A stretch of 64,000 nucleotides of DNA from Sipunculus nudus (lineage: Eukaryota; Annelida; Sipuncula; Golfingiida; Sipunculidae): assembly GCA_026874595.1 (NCBI GenBank), contig CM049310.1:91433556-91497555 (forward strand), given 5' to 3'. Of this stretch, positions 12,853-26,521 are shown one piece after another; positions within the stretch are counted from its first letter, which is position 1; each line of letters opens with the position of its first letter. The notes beneath the pieces were generated by a model. The model did no database searches. It was not told the origin of the DNA and saw nothing but the letters and a program-made list of their open reading frames with translations. The position numbers were made by a program, and so were the translations under genes.

Positions 12853-14000
12853 AGGACATAACATTAAAAATAGCTTGGATAAAAAGAATACTGTCTAAAT
12901 CAGAAAATGATATATGGAGACAAATGTTCATACAGGGTCTCAAGATGTCTGATGAGTCATTCAGGTGCAATTTACATAGAAATGACATTCTAGAGATATT
13001 TGTAAAACCATCCATATTTTGGAAAGATGTATTTCAGTCTTGGTGTATATATAATTACCACTCGCCATTAACTTGCACAGACATTAAAAATCAAATCATA
13101 TGGTTCAATTATCACATTAAAATAGGAAAGAAAGTTATATTTCTAAGATCATTATATATGGCAGGGATAAAATATATCTCTGACATAATTAAAACAGATG
13201 GTGCAAAGAATGTTTGGTTAAATCATAATGAGCTATGTCATAAATTTAATGTTAAAATAGATATTATAACATATAATGGAATAATTAATGCCATCCAAAA
13301 ACTATGGAAAAGCTTACTTGAAACCGAAAAACCTGAAATTATTACCATGCCTTATAATTTTAACTTTAATAGAATAATAAGGACTAAATATCTGACTAAA
13401 CGTGTATACACCAAGGTGATTCAGAAAAACCTGGAAAAGCCAACTTCTGCAATTCAGAATTGGGAATCTGACCTACAAACAAAATCTGAAGAGAAAGTAT
13501 ATAAAGGTTTCAGTGATATATTTAACTGTACCATATCTGTAAAATTAAGGATGTTCCAATTTTATATACTACACCGCAGAATTACTTTAAACCCTTTTCT
13601 TTATAGGATAAATATAATTAACTCTGCAGAATGTAGTTTTTGTAAAAATGAGGATGAAACCATTTTACACTTATTTTGGGAGTGTTGCTTTTCCAGATTG
13701 ATTTGGAGTGATATTCTTTCTATATTAAAATCATATGGAGCAGTTGAAACATCATTTATATGGTCAGCTGATAATGTTATCTTAGGGTGTTACAATACAA
13801 GATGGTTGAATTTCATGACTTTACTTATCAAAAGGTACTTATATATTAGTAGATGTAGAAGAGAACAACCAAAAACCAGGAAGTGTAAAATGTTTACTAA
13901 AGAAATACATAATATTGAAAAATATATCGCTCTCAAAAGAGAAAAATTGCAACAGCATGAAAATAAGTGGAAATCTCTCCACTGCCTTATTAAAGAATAA
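12834..14000 (+). pseudogene. LINE ORF2 part 3: C-terminal region
   Basis: A 388-codon frame in the same register as part 2 continues the LINE protein after the 41-bp repeat. It is rich in Lys/Ile and carries CSFC...HLFWEC (13632-13685), the Cys/His cluster usual near the end of L1/Tx1 ORF2. It ends TAA at 13998. Confidence 0.88.
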
Positions 14001-14290
14001 TTTTATGGAAGTGATACTGACATTGGTAACATTTCATTACAGTATTCATACAGAGTTGTTGAAATTTTTTGATATTATTACAGTTGGAGATTTGTCAGTA
14101 TGTATGTATTCTTTTTTTTTCCTGTATGTTTTGTTCATTTATAGCTGGGTATAGAGAAATGTATGTATAGATACATACATATATTCTACAGTCGGACTAA
14201 CTTAATGTTGTTTGCCTTGTGTGTATTTTTGCTTTATACTTTTTATGTATTGTTCTTTTGTCAATAAATATTAAAAAAAAAAGAAAAAAA
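14001..14290 (+). other. LINE 3' untranslated region, polyadenylation signal and A tail
   Basis: AATAAA at 14263-14268 is followed after four bases by an 18-base A-rich tail (14273-14290, one G), then the target-site duplication. Confidence 0.8.
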
Positions 14291-14304
14291 ACTGTATTTG
14301 ATTT
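14291..14304. repeat. LINE target-site duplication, right copy
   Basis: actgtatttgattt directly follows the poly(A) tail. Perfect identity suggests a fairly recent insertion. Confidence 0.85.
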
Positions 14305-15870
14305 ACCTTCTTTTCATTTATAATTACTAAAAAAGTCACATATAAGTTGATGGTCTCTCTATGACATATTTCTAGTAACCGCAGCTTTAATGAACGTAGT
14401 CTGACTATCAATGCCTGCTTTCATTGAACACCGACAACTACGGCTATTACGGTAAATTGAAACCACAAGGGATACATGAGACATACACATGGGAAACATA
14501 AAACTTGTTTATCAAGCTTTCTTTCACATATAATAAGGCGAACAACGATCACATTGTTTAACAAAACTGCCGATTTGTGCTCGTTTAAAACAAATGGATA
14601 TAGAAATCTTGTGTTTCTTTTAGTTCATGGATTGTCTTATTTAGTTTCAAAACAGGGGTAGTTTCTTATCATATTTCTTTTAGTCATTAACTGAATTAGA
14701 ACAATACATACATATTTTTTAAGTCATTATATCTTTGGTTCATGCGAAAATTTTCATTTTGAGAGCAATTAAAAAATTGACGCTCAGCTGGCTGTATAGC
14801 ATGACACTAAGGCTTAACATTCACAGCGGTTGGTCACTTTTTGTAGAACTTTTCAATTCTGTTCATACAGTAAGGACAGGAATATCTGTCTATCTAAAAC
14901 AACACGTACATCCGTACACGTACGAACAATATACGTCATTGCTGAAAAAATATTGTGATATAAATCTAGCCAAAAATTAAAGTATAAGGTGGGACAACTG
15001 GTGCAATTCAGTCGATAAATATAATAGTAGCATACATTTCAAATGCGAGAATCAAAGATAATTGTTGCTTCCGTTTGAATTTTGCTCAATATAAACATAA
15101 ATAAACAATATTTTTTTCATTCGGATGGTCAAATGCTAAATATTTGTATGCTTAGTTGATACTCTTAAAGTAACTACTAAACAAAATACAACTCATCAGT
15201 AAAGTTCAATAGATAGAGACAGAAATTCAGCATGCGTGATAAATTTGTATTAATTATAATGTAATCATTACTGAGATTTTGCATGACCTTTATTTAAAAT
15301 GGACAAATAAAGTTCAATTACACATTTGCTAGTTTATTTGAAACTCTTTATGAATTGTCAGTCATAGGTGTTACTATGCACCTGTGCCCTAAATTCCAAG
15401 ATCTCCAATTGAAATCAGGAGCTGGTACTGGTCGACTGTGTCGAATGCAACTGAAGGTCAAAAGAAAAAGAAGCACATCTCCTTACCCCGAGTTTCATAT
15501 GTCATGCTGAACTCAGACTGAAGCGGTCTACATGTTGTGGTTGCTCCTACATACAGACTGCAGTATGCTGATTGCTAGATCTTTTTCTCCTGGGAGATGC
15601 AGAAACGAGCTGCTGTTACTTTCTACGGAACTTTTGGACCAGAGAATCAGGTTAGACACAGTCCTGTAGTTGCACAATACGGTCCAGAGAAGGTCTCCTC
15701 ATGAGGCTTGAGCAAACCTGGGAGGTGAACGATGCATTTAGACACGGTGCAATTGATGGTATTTAAGGCTGGTAGGGGTGAATCAAAGAATTTGTTTCAC
15801 ATAAAAAAATCAGCAATCCGTTTGCGACATACACATGGCTCGTAGCAGTGATGTGGTCGAGACCATGAAT
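14305..15870. other. Non-coding stretch, nothing recognised
   Basis: AT-rich DNA between the LINE and the word array. No frame above 81 codons and no repeat that I can identify. Confidence 0.5.
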
Positions 15871-15879
15871 TTTATGGAA

Positions 15880-16720
15880 TGAGATTTGAACCAAGATTAG
15901 ATTTGGGACTGCGGCCAGAAGAAACCCTTAAGACTGATATTGGGATAAAGAGTGTGAACCGTAAATTACGATCAAGAGAGAAAACTAGAACTCCAAGAAC
16001 AAGTATCAGGCTTAAACCTTCGAATCCAAGTTTGAGACCTAGAACTCTGACGCCAAGTCCAAGAAAAGAATCTTCGAGACGAAAGACCTTGTCGAAAAAC
16101 TCGGAAACCTTGACCGAGATAAAGAATTCCGACAACATTACCTTCAAGACAAGGACAAGAACCAAGAACTCCACACAAACTAAGACCGAGATCGATTCTT
16201 TTAAGACAAAGACTACGACCAATATCTGTACGTTCATTACTGAAAACAACAGCTCCGATACAAAGTCTAATAAGGTGTGGGTTTATAATCTGATATCACC
16301 TACGATGTAAGTCTCATCCGACTTTACACTTTGACTTCCTGGTCTTTCGGCTCCGTTCATTCTTGTAGCTTTTCTCGGCTCCATGGGGAGTATACAAACC
16401 AAGTAGCCTTATCAGGCGCTAGAAGGCTATTCGATCTAAATTTGACTACCGCCCATGACTGACCAATACCCATTCGCTTCTGTGTAAAGAAAGCACAACC
16501 TAATAGAAGAGACCTTAGTTAGGAGTCCAAATGGGGAATGCGGTCAGAACGGGACGTTTGTATATATACAACTTTGCGGTCTCAAGTCTAGCGCTCTACC
16601 ATTACGCCACTACGCTCTGCAAGACCAAAACCTACAGAACCAAGACCAAGACACATTCTGATACCGAAAAGTCAAGGTCAAGAGCTTCAAGACAAAAGAT
16701 GAGAGTGAGACTGAAAACAC
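15880..16720. repeat. Degenerate word array (CAAGAC/GAACTC type) interrupted by a SINE
   Basis: 15880-16290 and 16620-16712 are made of reiterated short words such as AAGAC, AGAACTC and CCAAGACC with no fixed period. The block between, 16312-16622, is a SINE in reverse orientation. The 143-codon frame at 15879-16310 (many Thr-Lys-Thr) and its antisense partners are products of the word bias. Confidence 0.65.
16312..16622 (-). mobile_element. tRNA-headed SINE, family B, minus strand
   Basis: The reverse complement begins with a tRNA-like head (TGGCGTAATGGTAGAGCGCT) and ends in AAAGACCAGGAAGTCAAAGT. The same head-to-tail order occurs on the + strand at 40262-40530 (GGGCGCTAGAC ... AAAGACCAGGAAGGCAAAGT), so these are two copies of one family. 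Confidence 0.72.
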
Positions 16721-17049
16721 ATCATAGATAAAGGAGACAAAGAATGAGATCTATGTCGGCCCTAGATTGTCAAAAGTTACAAATTTTTTTACATATGTGT
16801 GAGGATGAAGACAAATACAAGTTGAATAATTCCAAGAGTCAGATCGAGACTTGCAAATTCTGGTCTTAGAACTAATATAGATATGCAGCAAGACAAACAG
16901 AGGAAGTATTAAGATATGTTGTTTTGAGATTATGCGTCCATTGCGTTTTGCACTATGGGGGACCTAAGAAAGAAGACCACCAAAAAAAATTGACCCAAAT
17001 ATTAAAGAAGAAATAAACTCATAAATTCCTATCAGTCTCATCTTCTTAC

Positions 17050-17395
17050 CCGGAGGGGGGGGGCTTAATTGGAGGGTATGCGTTCTGTTCCTTCCTGTGT
17101 GTTTGGGTGTGTGTTTGAGCAAAACATAACTCGTGCAATCATGAGCGGATTCTCATGAAGTTTTGAGAGAATTTCGGAAATGGGCCGATGAAGAATCGTT
17201 AAGATTTTGAATGGATCGTGCACATGATCTGGATTCAGGAACGCCACCCAGGAATATTCACAAATGTAAGTCACTTAGGCACGAATGAACCTGGAAAACT
17301 CGGGGGAATAAGTGAATGCAAACACGGGTTGGTGAGCGTCTCATAACAGGGCCACATACATGGCGGAGGCTTGCATTCCGTAGAAAGCAGATTTC
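17050..17395 (-). repeat. Dispersed repeat R2, inverted copy
   Basis: Reverse complement of the R2 family: GGAGGGTATGCGTTC matches the end of the 43-kb copy, and CGTGCACATGATCTGGATTC and AAGTGAATGCAAAC match its middle and start. Confidence 0.65.
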
Positions 17396-17956
17396 TGGAT
17401 CCTTATATGAACCCTTTGATTTTGTTCAATTTGGTGCCAAAGAGAGCCGTTATTGAACTTATTGCCTACAAGCTTGGAATCTTGAAAGGGAGGTTGAAAA
17501 CATATATTTTCTATTACACCATGTCAAAACTGAGGTTTATAAATCAAGTGGAAATCAGAACCCAAGAAGCGACTACGTTAGTACTCATTGATACATGCAA
17601 ATAATATGGTTAGAAAGAACATTAGTACAAGAAGGTGAGGACTTTTAAGCTTGGCTAGACCAAACGAATAAAATTAGGAAGCCCCCAAGCCAGTCTTTAA
17701 GTAAGCTGTGTAATACTTAATATGTACAAAAGTGAAACAAGCTAAGGCTTTTTGTTCAAAGAACAACGGACACGACGCCTGAGGATTGCGGAGATGATTT
17801 ATCTGAGACATTAACCCTGCAGGCAGTGATTATATAGTCTATGTTACTTTGACGTATATTTATAACAACAGGCTGAAGGCTAGTCCGTAGCGTTAATTAG
17901 TCTTCGTGAGTGGGGGATTATTCGCAGGCGTGGAAGGGTAATCAAAGTTGGGATAA

Positions 17957-17960
<4 letters not shown>

Positions 17961-18048
<88 letters not shown>
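17961..18048. repeat. (TA)n microsatellite
   Basis: About 88 bases of TA with one interruption. Confidence 0.9.
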
Positions 18049-18052
<4 letters not shown>

Positions 18053-18579
18053 TTAGTTTAATTTTAAAAAATAAGGTATTATGTTCCCAAAATAGGTTTT
18101 AGAATGTAATATTTCATTGTTAACTCAGAAATGGAACCAGTCATAAATTCTGATTATCAATATATTTCATTTCAAATATAAAAATATTGAATAGCAGAGG
18201 GGATGATTACATTAAACATACCCCCTTGCTTGAAAGTGGGGGAGGGAGATTTATATATACGTTCATCCCCTGTATTGCCGCCCATAAAGATAGCTAATCA
18301 CCTGGCTTATCTGTAGAATTTATGCTACTTGTAATTTACTCTGCATACTTATTTATGTACCGTAGGAGATTTCTGCTTACACCCATTCTGCTTTTTGTAC
18401 AAGATTCTTTTTTCTGGTTAATTTAAACGGTTTCCAAGTTATTGGCATTGCATCGCCTGACTCAATCTATCTAAAGAAAATCAGTGGCACTTGTGAATAT
18501 TCCACTGGTTATATCACACTTTTCAATATACTCTGATCTCTGATACCTGATTGCTCAGTGCTCTGTCTGTATGTTTGTG

Positions 18580-18641
18580 TGTGTGCGTCTCTCTCTAACT
18601 GTCTGTCTGTCTCTCTCCCCCTCTGTCTGTTTGTCTGTTTG

Positions 18642-18681
<40 letters not shown>

Positions 18682-18722
18682 ATTTTGCGGTCTCTGTCTG
18701 TCTGTCTGTCTCTCTCTCTCGA
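18580..18722. repeat. (CT)n-rich microsatellite with GTCT interruptions
   Basis: Repeated CT and GTCT words, including a 30-base pure CT run near 18650-18680. The Leu/Ser-rich frames over it are artefacts. Confidence 0.85.
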
Positions 18723-20820
18723 GATCAGTCACATAGAGACTAGATATTGTGTTTTATCTTCTTATATATAATATTTTAATTACTTATTGAGATCTTTATT
18801 GTGTTATTATTATTATTCATGATCTTTGCTTGTAATGCGACTTACATGGATTACGACTTAAGTGGATAACGACTTACGTGGATTACAACTTACGTGGTGT
18901 GACTTACTATTTTCAGCATATAAAGAGTTTGACCATCAAACAGTCAGTCAAGTTTAACTACAAATCATTTTACAACCTCTCGTGTATTTCTTTGTTCTTC
19001 CGCTAGGTGGCGAAACCAATCATGTTTTACTTTTGATTATTTAGTTTGTCTGTCAGCAGCTACACTCAAATGTTCTTAACAGATTTTGACGAAATCTTGT
19101 AAGAGATATGGATAACATCTAAGAAACAATCTAAATCCCTATAATAATTTTTTTTATCTCAAAGGACCCTGTTCCATTTTGACATACAACTCCTTCTTTA
19201 TAATAGCGCTATTCATGGGTATTAGGGGTGGCTTTGATGCGGATTTGACCCTGGGTGGCGGGGGTTTGAGGTCATCTCTGTCAACTTGTCATAATTTGTT
19301 TATTTATAATTAAAGCGGCGCGAGGAGCATGTAAATGCCAGTGTTTTAAATGTTTATCATACCCCTGGGCTATGAAAATAGTTGAATGGGTTGTTTTTAT
19401 GATTACCAGTGCCAACTTGATCTTAAAGCTGAAAGGTGAAAAATAAAATCAAATATTTGTAAATACCCTTTTGTTAGAATTCGTAAAGATAAGATTTGCA
19501 TGGCATGCGGAATGCGGTTTTCGGAACACGGCATGCGGAATGCGGTTTTCGGAACGCGGAGTGCGGAATGCGTGTTGAGAGACTTCATGTAAACCTACTG
19601 GTACGATAGCATGCAATTTTTTCTCTTGGTCGCATTTTCTATACAATGCGGAGCAGGCATAAATCGTTACGTGTAGCAACTAATATTGCCGAATCCGTAC
19701 ATATTAAATCTCACCGTCTATATTTTGTCAATGTCGCCTTTTACCTCATTCCACATGCCGGATCCGTGCATAATAAAAATCACCTGGTTTATATTGTCAA
19801 TCACTGTCTTTGTAAGGCACATGTTATCCAGTCATAACAGCCTAGATCATGACGCGTGGATTATCAAGTGGGATTAATGAGGTGACATACAGTTCATGAT
19901 TACACAATGGGCGTTCTCCTTATAGGAGTTCAACTTCCTGGTATACAAATGTACTGTTTACTTTAAGCATGGGAGCATGGACGGAACCCTGTGTTTGTTA
20001 AATATGAAAGTGGCAGGGACACAGGTAAGTTATTGGAGTACTTTATTCGTAGAAATTATGTTAACAAGTTCACCAAGCATAAGTTACTTCTAAGATATAT
20101 ATACATGTATGAGCTCGTCATATGAGTAAATGACGCACTGGTATATTCATGTGTGGCATACTATATATGTGTTTGTATATGTATATTATTATCTTAAGAT
20201 TATTGTGAACAAGTTTCCTCAGTTGATCTTTAAAAGAAATATTGGGGACTTGAATTTTTAAGACCTAAATCTGACACATGTATTTTGAAGATATAGATGA
20301 ATCTCGCAGTATTGTTAAAAAATGCATTATTACAGCATACATAATAATGTTAAAAGAATGGATGAATGTGGTTTCAACCTCAGTCCCATGGCCTTAGCTA
20401 ATGTTTTCATAAACCTGGCCGTTTCTTTTAAATCACTGTCGAAAGTGGACTTTGGTTTTATATAAGGCACTGAATCCGCCATGAATGCATTTAAAGGACT
20501 CCACATGCAACAACTGTTGGCGATGACTGACACTAGGTGTTCGGGTCCGTCATATTGAACAAAGAGATCGCATTTGTTAAATCCCAATTATAACAAGTGA
20601 TGCAGGGGTCAGGACCCTCAACTGATCACTAAAACTGAGAATATCTATCAACTTAGATTGCTGCCATTTTAGTATTTTGGTAGCTATGTCGTCAAATGTC
20701 CCATGGTGATTGATACATATGTATAAATTTTCTCTCTATTTGTACATACTGTGCTTGTATAGAATTTGTTTGCTGGTATCGTATTGTAATATGTCAAAAA
20801 TTTAAATATATTAAAAATGC
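18723..20820. other. Non-coding stretch with minor repeats
   Basis: No gene recognised. ACTTACGTGGATTACGACTT-like words repeat at 18838-18905. A GGAATGCGGTTTTC word array occupies 19500-19572. Confidence 0.5.
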
Positions 20821-20837
20821 ATGAAGATAAAAATATC

Positions 20838-20853
20838 TTGGTGGCGCCACCAA
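20838..20853. repeat. Isolated 16-bp palindrome TTGGTGGCGCCACCAA
   Basis: A perfect palindrome whose 12-bp core is the same as in the 3.9-5.3 kb satellite, 15.5 kb away, in unrelated flanking sequence. Confidence 0.8.
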
Positions 20854-21345
20854 TCTTCCACAGTTTTTTTTTTTTTGTTTTGCAGCCCAGAACACTAACA
20901 CATGTCTGATTTTCAAAGTGCTGAAACACACAAACGGTCATAACTTGCCGAGTATAACTCACAGGGACCTTATACTTGGTATAAGAGAAGCTTTACCGAG
21001 GACCTATTAGGATGTCAAGATAGAAGTTTTTAGGTTTCGATTTGTGCCTTGTTAATGGATGACGGCCGGACAGACGACGGACAAAGGATGATCGCTAAAT
21101 TAAATAAATCGCTTTTATCTTTAAAAATGACATTCCTATCGCAGTCTCTGGCATGAATCTGGGTTTTTTTTTCACCAAACCACAGAGCTGGTTCAAAAGA
21201 CCGGAACACTACAGCTGGCTGTTACGAGCAATGCGCATGCTCGAAGACAAGGCTTTTATACCAGATTACCGTGAAACTAAACGTCGGCATGCATATTAAC
21301 TAGAAAGATTTTCTATTGAAACATATCAATAATTCAAAGTGTTTC

Positions 21346-21353
21346 TATAAATA
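21346..21353 (+). promoter_or_regulatory. Candidate TATA box of gene 1
   Basis: TATAAATA lies 74 bases before the gene 1 ATG. A start site about 30 bases downstream would leave a ~50-nt leader with no upstream ATG-long frame. This fits a TATA-driven core promoter and a single first coding exon. The placement is inference from spacing; other TATA-like strings are common in AT-rich DNA. Confidence 0.5.
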
Positions 21354-21426
21354 GACCGACCACAAGAGGATGGTGAGCCAGTGACAGCCATTATAACTCT
21401 ACTTCGATGCCATCCTACGTTGACCA

Positions 21427-21642
21427 ATGGCGGAAGCTCTTGAAGTCAGACCTGAAGTGAACGGTCCAGAGCTGACCCTTGGAGGTGAAGTATTCGACCC
21501 TGACCAGGACGTGAACTGGTCAAGCACTCAGCGGATACTGCCGTATTTCTGGGATATGTATTGTAAAGAACTTCCGGTGCTGGTCAAGATCACCGAGGGC
21601 TACTATGGCAGCGACATCCTAGAAATTTTTGACAAGGACGAG
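21427..21642 (+). CDS. Gene 1 exon 1 (residues 1-72, phase 0 end)
   Basis: The ATG follows an in-frame TGA six bases upstream. The donor GAG|GTAATA lies at the same codon as in genes 2 and 3 (…E|GTA). The exon encodes an acidic N-terminus and the first CABIT strands, with KELPVLVKITEGYYGSD aligned to KELPKLITVTEGYFGGSD of gene 2. The open frame continues 14 codons into the intron and stops, so an unspliced product would be truncated. Confidence 0.85.
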
Positions 21643-24600
21643 GTAATAAGACTTACTCCGCAAAGGTGGTTATACTCTCTCACCTGACTCTTCTTTCCTG
21701 TTGTCATTGGTTGGTTGATTGATTTGTATGTAAGCATGCCTGTGTCAATCTCGAGTAAGTACTGAAGTAATTTTTACGATTTTTTTTCGGAGATGATTGA
21801 AAAGGGTCCTCCCACTGAATTTTGGAAAAGATAGGAAAGAGCGGCGGATTCCAGATGACTGCTATTCCTTGGAAGTATGCTCTCTAATGAGTCCCATTCT
21901 AAACGTAAAACATATTGGATTTATGGATTATATAGATCACCATGCGTCCCTAGATCATCATTGTTGAGCCCTAAAATTTGAGAGATTAGACGAGATGTAA
22001 CCCAGACAAGGGACAAAGACTTTGCAAATGTATTCGCAGACGAATACGAATACGAATACAAATACGAAAACAAATACTGATAAAAAGCAAGTGTTTGTAT
22101 ACAAATACAAATATGTTCAAATGTATCCATGAATACATTTTTGAATTTATTTTCTTTAATTTGTAATTACAGCCTTGGCAAGGAATTTTAACTTTTCAAA
22201 ATGATTTTAATTATTCTTAATTTTTTATCAATAGTTTGAATCTAATATTATTTGTGCTTTTTCTGGTGAGCACTGTCCAGTGAAGAACTGTCTGTGGTTA
22301 CTACATGTAGAACCTTGGATTGTGTGATAGATGTTTATTACAGTAACCAAATCAAATTAAAATTGGGTAATATATTTACAAAATAAAGTATACATTATAT
22401 ATAAAGTGGATAAGAATACAATACTTCGAAAGAGAAAAAAATACTTATGATACTTTCTAAAAGTATTTGCATACGAATAAGGATACTCATGATTTTGTAT
22501 TCTAATACACTCAAGTACAAATATTAAAAACGAATACTCCATATATGTGCTAAACATACGCCGAGTGATCAGTCGATAAGGTTTTCGTTAATGGTGTACC
22601 ATCTTCCGCTAGGAACGTGTCGAGGTCCGGGCTACCCTTCCGCCATAGGTCGTTTTTAATGGACACGACCTCTTCCTGATCGGCACGGTGGGACGGCCGA
22701 GACTACATGTTTCAACTGTCAAAATTAAAAAAAAAATTAGTAACATTTCACGGAAACACTTTATGTAATTTACATGCGCATGCTTACAAAATATTACCTA
22801 TTCCGTGAAGTCCTACCAAAAAGATTCACCCATGTTTATGTTTTTCGGCTTGAAAACAATTCTTATTCATTATGTTTGAACTGACTACATAGAACCCTCT
22901 TCACAATATTTATACCTACGCCATCTGTGTATTTAGAAGTAGATAATGGAATAGGCCCCCTTTAAAATTTCTATGCATGTATCTTATCACTTTGTTCCAA
23001 AGATTATCAAGATGGTAGAGTTCTTCTTTACATAATCAAATAACGATTAAGAAACCATCACCTGAGCTATATTTAAATCCTGCTTACCTGAAGAGTATAA
23101 ATGACACTATTTTCCTTTGTTCATAAAATTAAAAAAAAACATCAACAACAACATATACCCCTTATACGGCAAAATGTTAAATCGATTCATTTGAGATACC
23201 TCGTACAGATGACAGATGAGGACAGACAGAATAACAGACTTGCTCGAATGAAAACATAACCTCCGCTTGCTTACATAAAAGCTCGTTAAACAATACATAA
23301 TCTGTGTTAACCGTTAATATATCGATCAATTCTTATGTAACTATTTGACTTTAAATAGAAAACGGACTGGACATAAATCATGTATTTATTTTTCGACTAA
23401 AGATATTTTTGATTTGGTATAAAAAGTATCAATGTACTACTAAACGATATATATTGACATATATATAATTATATATTAATATATTTATATAAATATATAT
23501 ATAAATCATACCTTTATAGTTATTGTTAAATAGCCCTACATATTTTATAGTTATTTCGTATTTTCTTGCTAAATGTTCAATGGCGTGTTCAAATAGTGGC
23601 GATTTATACAGCCAATAATCAAGCCTGTTCACAGAATTAACAGGTCTTTAGAGTGAGTTAATGAGGGAAAACGCTTATCGAGCGAGTTAATTGGCACACA
23701 AACTGCTAAGTAATATTTGTAAATAGTACTCAAATATAGCAGATGTGTTGGAACGAAATCAGGAAATGACTAATTAGCGAAAAAAAACATTCGACGGTGA
23801 GCGCACTCTGTTTAGCCCTACATCTGTTCACCTTCCCAGGGGAAAAGACTCAAAATTAGATTTAATTACCCCTGAGTTAATGACGCGACATTCTCCATCC
23901 AAGGTCGATGGTCTTCAAAGCCAAATTAAATACCAAGTGAATTCCGTGGTGATCTTCCGCATTGCAGGGATCCTGAAAATTGTCTTATTCTAATCCTAGA
24001 GATCTCTCTTTTCGAATGTTTCAAGTTGGCCTATCTCATCCTTCTGCCAGAGGTCGTTTTGCTCTGGGGATGTGGGTTATCCAGGACTACTTACCAGAAC
24101 CATAAAACTTGAAATTCAAATTTTTTTACATTTTAAGGAAACACTTTTTGTTCACATTTCACATGTGTGTGCTTACAAAATAATAGTAACACCAAGGAGT
24201 CCATACTATGCTTATGTAATTTGCCTTGAAACAGTTCTTATCCATCATATTTGAACGGACTACATTGCTCTTTCCAGCTCATTTATACAGATACCACTGG
24301 TGTATGAAGAAGCCCCGGTGCTAGGATTTCTATGCCCACAAAACCTAACTAGTAGAGTAGTATTTCTGTGAATCCGAATCTACCCAGTGTGGACCTCTCT
24401 GGGGGCTAGCTCACGGTTCTTTAGGAATTCTATTAAGTTGGGAAGATAAACAGTTGCCACTAAGTGCTGGAGGACGGAGACTTAGGGAGAGGAACTTCTG
24501 TTTCAATCGTTCGGCGTATGCAAACAAATAGTTATTGCAATATGTTCACCTTCGTGGTAAATTAATCACACTTACTTTAATATGATTGATTCATATTATA

Positions 24601-26473
24601 AAAGATTGCTTCCACCATGTTTTAGGTTATCCTAGTTACATCAAGTTTTACACAGACCCGAGTGGTTGCTAAGGACCTGACTTACGATCAAGGTTGCATG
24701 AGCATCCCATACGACTACGAGAGGAATTTTGAAATTTTGGATGAAACAGGTCAAGGTAGGTTACAATTTTTACAAAATTGCAAAATGTATTGCATTTGGT
24801 TAAAAGTCATATCCAACATATTGGAACAATGTCTTTAAGTCAATTTAAATTCGCAGGTGACGGGCAATCAAAATGTATTGGGGAAATAATAACAGAGAAC
24901 AAGCTTCCGGTCACAGTGCGCATGCTCGACAATTCGGACGTCAAGCTGACACAAATTTCCGGTTCTGATCATATCGCCAGCTTCCTACGCCTTCGGTTGG
25001 AGAGTGAATACCAGCAGCGCTACCTGGCAGGATACCGAATCATTACAGGTATTACCACCTTATGCAATTACCTGGTGATGTAACGTTTCGATTTTTTTTA
25101 TTCATACCGATTGGCTTATAAACTATACTTAACGTTCGGATGTTTAAATAATAGACACGTGTTTAATAAAGTTAATAATCGGACGAAAAAAGATAAGATA
25201 TTCAAAGTAAATGAAATGAAATTCAATAGTTCGTGGAAGTTTCTACATTTCATTTGCATCATTTGCATTGTATATTTGTAACGCTAATGGATGCATATCA
25301 TATCATGGTATGACCAAACACACATACACACACATTCGTGTAATAGAATACAAAAAAATGTCATATAAATGTATGTATGTATGTAATTCCTTTCGAGAAA
25401 GGCATGGCCAAATTGTCAGAATTGTTGAGTGCAAAGTCATATAGAAATGATGAACAAGACACTTGTTTTTTCGACTTGCTATGTTGTTATGATTTGTGTT
25501 TAGCCTAGGTCTCATTTGCCACGTCCTTCTACGGTACGTGTCTTACGGTTCGGCTTTGGCAAGCCAGAACGTGGTAGTGTCGAGTATGAACATGATGAAA
25601 TTGTAGCCCGCGTTCTCGAGCTGTTCTTGGCACGTTCTATTACGTTATTTCACGTTTATCCACGGACTGCTACGGCAATAACCACTTTCTTCCACGGTAA
25701 ACGTGGCTTGCCGTAGAATAACGTGGGTAGGCCCCATCTTCCCTTTGCTCGCCACGTTCTCGCTACGGTACTGCCCGTGTTATCTTCGTTCTCCTACGGC
25801 AGTGTCACGGCAGCGTCATGGGCCTTTACACAGAAAAGCGACCTTTCTGCCTCCCGTGTGCGACCACAAAATTTACCAGGTCGTCGTAGGAGGCTCAAAG
25901 TAGGCAGAACGGTTGCCTAGTTCGTTCATTTATAAAGGTGGTAAACAGGAGTTTCAGACATCGCCATGGACGCCATGGTCGTCGTGAGTTTTTGAACATG
26001 TTCAAAACAATCGCAGAAAGGTCGCCGAGGTGGTTGGTTGTTCAAAGGTGGCTCAAAGGAGGCAGAAGGGAGGCACAAACATTGCCGTAGTTGTAGAATG
26101 GAGGCACAGTGGTCGTGCAGTTGGCACAGGGGAAGCAGAGGGAAGGCAGGCAAGAAAATGCCCTTATGCTGTATTTTGGGAGGTTCAAGAGAGGCACAAG
26201 TATCGCTGAAACAGTTATGAAGCAATTACACAGAATCAGGATTTTCTGGGGTTAGGCGACCATTGAGCGTTCTGGTTATTTTTTGGTTCACAAAGGTGGC
26301 ACAAAGGTGGCAGCCCTGTGTAAAGGGGCCTTAACCACGCTCAGTCAAATTTTCCTACGGCAGTGGACCACCTCAGGGGCGTCAATATAGGGGGAATGGA
26401 GGGTATATATACCCCCAACTTTTAAGCAGGGGGGGAATGGTTGATGTAATCACCCCCCCCCCTGATATTCAGG

Positions 26474-26521
<48 letters not shown>

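Larger units (their letters stand above)
9815..14290 (+). mobile_element. L1/Tx1-like LINE, inactivated, with 14-bp target-site duplication
   Basis: The 14-mer actgtatttgattt at 9801-9814 recurs at 14291-14304 directly after a poly(A) tail, so it gives exact element limits of about 4.48 kb. The body encodes an APE endonuclease (10169-11107), a reverse transcriptase with YADD at 12243-12254 and a C-terminal Cys/His cluster. No convincing ORF1 is present, so the copy is probably 5'-truncated. Two frameshifts, one nonsense codon and a frame-breaking tandem repeat make it defective. The L1/Tx1 clade call rests on the endonuclease start and the NWRPLTLLNCDYKIISK block. Confidence 0.9.

Noticed and set aside
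10169-14000. Reading the endonuclease/reverse-transcriptase frames as host genes
   Set aside because: Target-site duplication, poly(A) tail and L1/Tx1 motif order show a retrotransposon copy with disrupted frames.
15879-16310. 143-codon frame rich in Thr, Lys, Arg and Ser, with antisense partners
   Set aside because: All frames arise from a degenerate CAAGAC/GAACTC word array; no domain and no splice context.
24778-25083. Single-exon reading of the 101-codon frame around gene 1 exon 3
   Set aside because: The outer parts are intron; the acceptor at 24856 and the donor at 25049 align with genes 2 and 3.
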